DNA of 64,000 nucleotides from JAOTVV01 sp039591075 (GTDB lineage: Bacteria; Gemmatimonadota; Gemmatimonadetes; Gemmatimonadales; GWC2-71-9), in assembly GCA_039591075.1 (NCBI GenBank), contig JBDHEI010000007.1, forward strand, positions 62,001 through 126,000, given 5' to 3'. A program made the position numbers and the translations under genes. A model generated the notes under the pieces. It did not search any database. It was not told where the DNA came from and worked only from the letters and a program-made list of their open reading frames with translations. Shown here piece by piece: positions 63,179 through 64,000 of this stretch. Numbering within the stretch: the first letter of the stretch is position 1; each line of letters starts with the position of its first letter.

Positions 63179-64000
63179 GTGACACGATCTGGTTCGAGGT
63201 TCATTGTCGGTTGGCTGGTCGCCGGCTTGGCGCTCGCGATGCCGGCTGACGCGCAGGAGCGGGCCGGGATTCGCTCGCTCGGCGTTCAACCGGGCATCCT
63301 CCCCACAGGGCCCCTCAATGCGATCACCGACGTGGGAGGTGTCCGCGTCGGACACGTGACGCTCGCGCTGGGTGATTCCATCAACACCGGGGTCACGGCG
63401 GTGCTGCCGCACGGGGGCAACGTCTTCCGTGAGAAGGTCCCGGCAGCGGTAGTGGTCGGCAATGGTTTCGGCAAGCTGGCAGGCTTCACCCAGGTGCAGG
63501 AGCTCGGGGAGCTGGAGTCTCCCGTGGTGCTCACCTGCACCCTATGCGTCCCACGGGCGGCGGACGCCGTCCTCACCTACTTGCTCGAGCTTCCGGGCAA
63601 CGAATCGGTGCGGTCGGCCAACCCGGTGGTGGGCGAAACGAACGACGGGTTCCTCAACGACATCCGGCGCCGGCCGATCGAGGAGCATCACGTGCTCGAG
63701 GCGATCCGCGGTGCCCGGGAGGGTCGCGTGGAGCAGGGGAGCGTTGGGGCCGGACGGGGCACGATGGCGTTCGGCTGGAAGGGCGGGATCGGTACCGCGA
63801 GTCGGATGCTCCCACCCGCGATGGGTGGCTGGACGGTCGGCGCGCTGGTGCAGAGCAATTTCGGCGGGATGCTCAGCATCGCCGGCGTGCCGGTCGGGCG
63901 GGAGATGGGACGGTACTATCTCCGGGACAGGCTCGAAGCCGGACCCGACGGCATGCGGGGCGACAGCGGCGTCGACTCGTCCGCCGAGGATCGCGCGGAC
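63179..64000 (+). CDS. DmpA/P1-family peptidase (S58), 3' end outside window
   Basis: The gene runs off the right edge; 274 residues are visible. GTG 63179 has GAGGAG 7-8 nt upstream, and the product starts with a signal-like helix ending DAQ. Family signatures are NAITDVGGVRVGHVTL, NPVVGETNDGFLNDIR, GSVGAGRGTMAFGWKGGIGT and VGALVQSNFGG. DmpA-type enzymes are L-aminopeptidases/D-esterases that self-cleave; the cleavage site serine lies past the visible part. It follows the selenoprotein gene by 23 nt. Confidence 0.9.
   Translation, partial: MTRSGSRFIVGWLVAGLALAMPADAQERAGIRSLGVQPGILPTGPLNAITDVGGVRVGHVTLALGDSINTGVTAVLPHGGNVFREKVPAAVVVGNGFGKLAGFTQVQELGELESPVVLTCTLCVPRAADAVLTYLLELPGNESVRSANPVVGETNDGFLNDIRRRPIEEHHVLEAIRGAREGRVEQGSVGAGRGTMAFGWKGGIGTASRMLPPAMGGWTVGALVQSNFGGMLSIAGVPVGREMGRYYLRDRLEAGPDGMRGDSGVDSSAEDRAD

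Overview
The window is a high-GC chromosomal segment from a Gram-negative (diderm) bacterium. It carries a Kdo transferase (waaA) for lipid A/LPS, an MlaEFD lipid transporter, a SusC-type TonB plug and many lipoproteins with clear lipoboxes. This mix, plus a PorV-like barrel and several Gemmatimonadota-looking hypothetical proteins, suggests a Gemmatimonadota-like organism. That placement is inference; no rRNA gene is present. I see no prophage, insertion sequence or CRISPR array. Most of the window is dense housekeeping sequence.

Layout. 1-1.6 kb: the 3' end of a TonB-plug protein and an NfeD-like protease homologue. 2-2.9 kb: seven tRNA genes on the minus strand with hairpin-forming spacers. 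3.1-6.7 kb: a short housekeeping-type sigma-70 factor followed by a rearranged zone with duplicated fragments of the sigma-gene end and of the mlaE start. 6.7-9.2 kb: mlaE-mlaF-mlaD. 9.2-10.5 kb: a Nudix hydrolase and an AraC-type regulator. 10.6-14.7 kb: atpA-atpG-atpD-atpC (F1 without Fo or delta), with atpA broken by a roughly 52-nt deletion. 14.7-21.5 kb: outer-membrane proteins, waaA, a CAAX-type protease, a DsbA-like protein and an M23 peptidase. 21.6-28.6 kb (minus): dnaE-accA-ricT-metG. 28.7-34.5 kb: secreted and membrane metallopeptidases plus an M20 dipeptidase. 34.5-42.5 kb (minus): thiO-lipA-pdhA-pdhB-pdhC-lpdA-membrane protein-lipB. 42.5-47.1 kb: small and hypothetical genes. 47.2-58.5 kb (minus): gcvH-gcvP-lipoate ligase-oppABCDF and a sodium:solute symporter. 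58.6-62.2 kb: a CoaE fusion, thymidine kinase, HU and a degenerate DEAD-box protein. 62.3-64 kb: a GrdB-like selenoprotein candidate and a truncated DmpA-family peptidase.

Functional links. The lipoyl theme is strong. LipB and LipA make lipoyl groups de novo, and a lipoate ligase homologue lies beside gcvH/gcvP. Both lipoyl-dependent complexes (pyruvate dehydrogenase and glycine cleavage P/H) are encoded nearby. Peptide use is a second theme (Opp importer, M20 dipeptidase, DmpA-like aminopeptidase, two zincins).

The most notable items are: an in-frame UGA with a UxxC motif and a plausible SECIS hairpin (62.3-63.2 kb); a CoaE fused to a PIG-L/LmbE-like domain whose metal motifs are altered; a DEAD-box-like protein without helicase motifs but with a DbpA-type RNA-binding domain; the deletion in atpA that removes the Walker B region; and paired duplicated gene ends around the sigma/mla junction.
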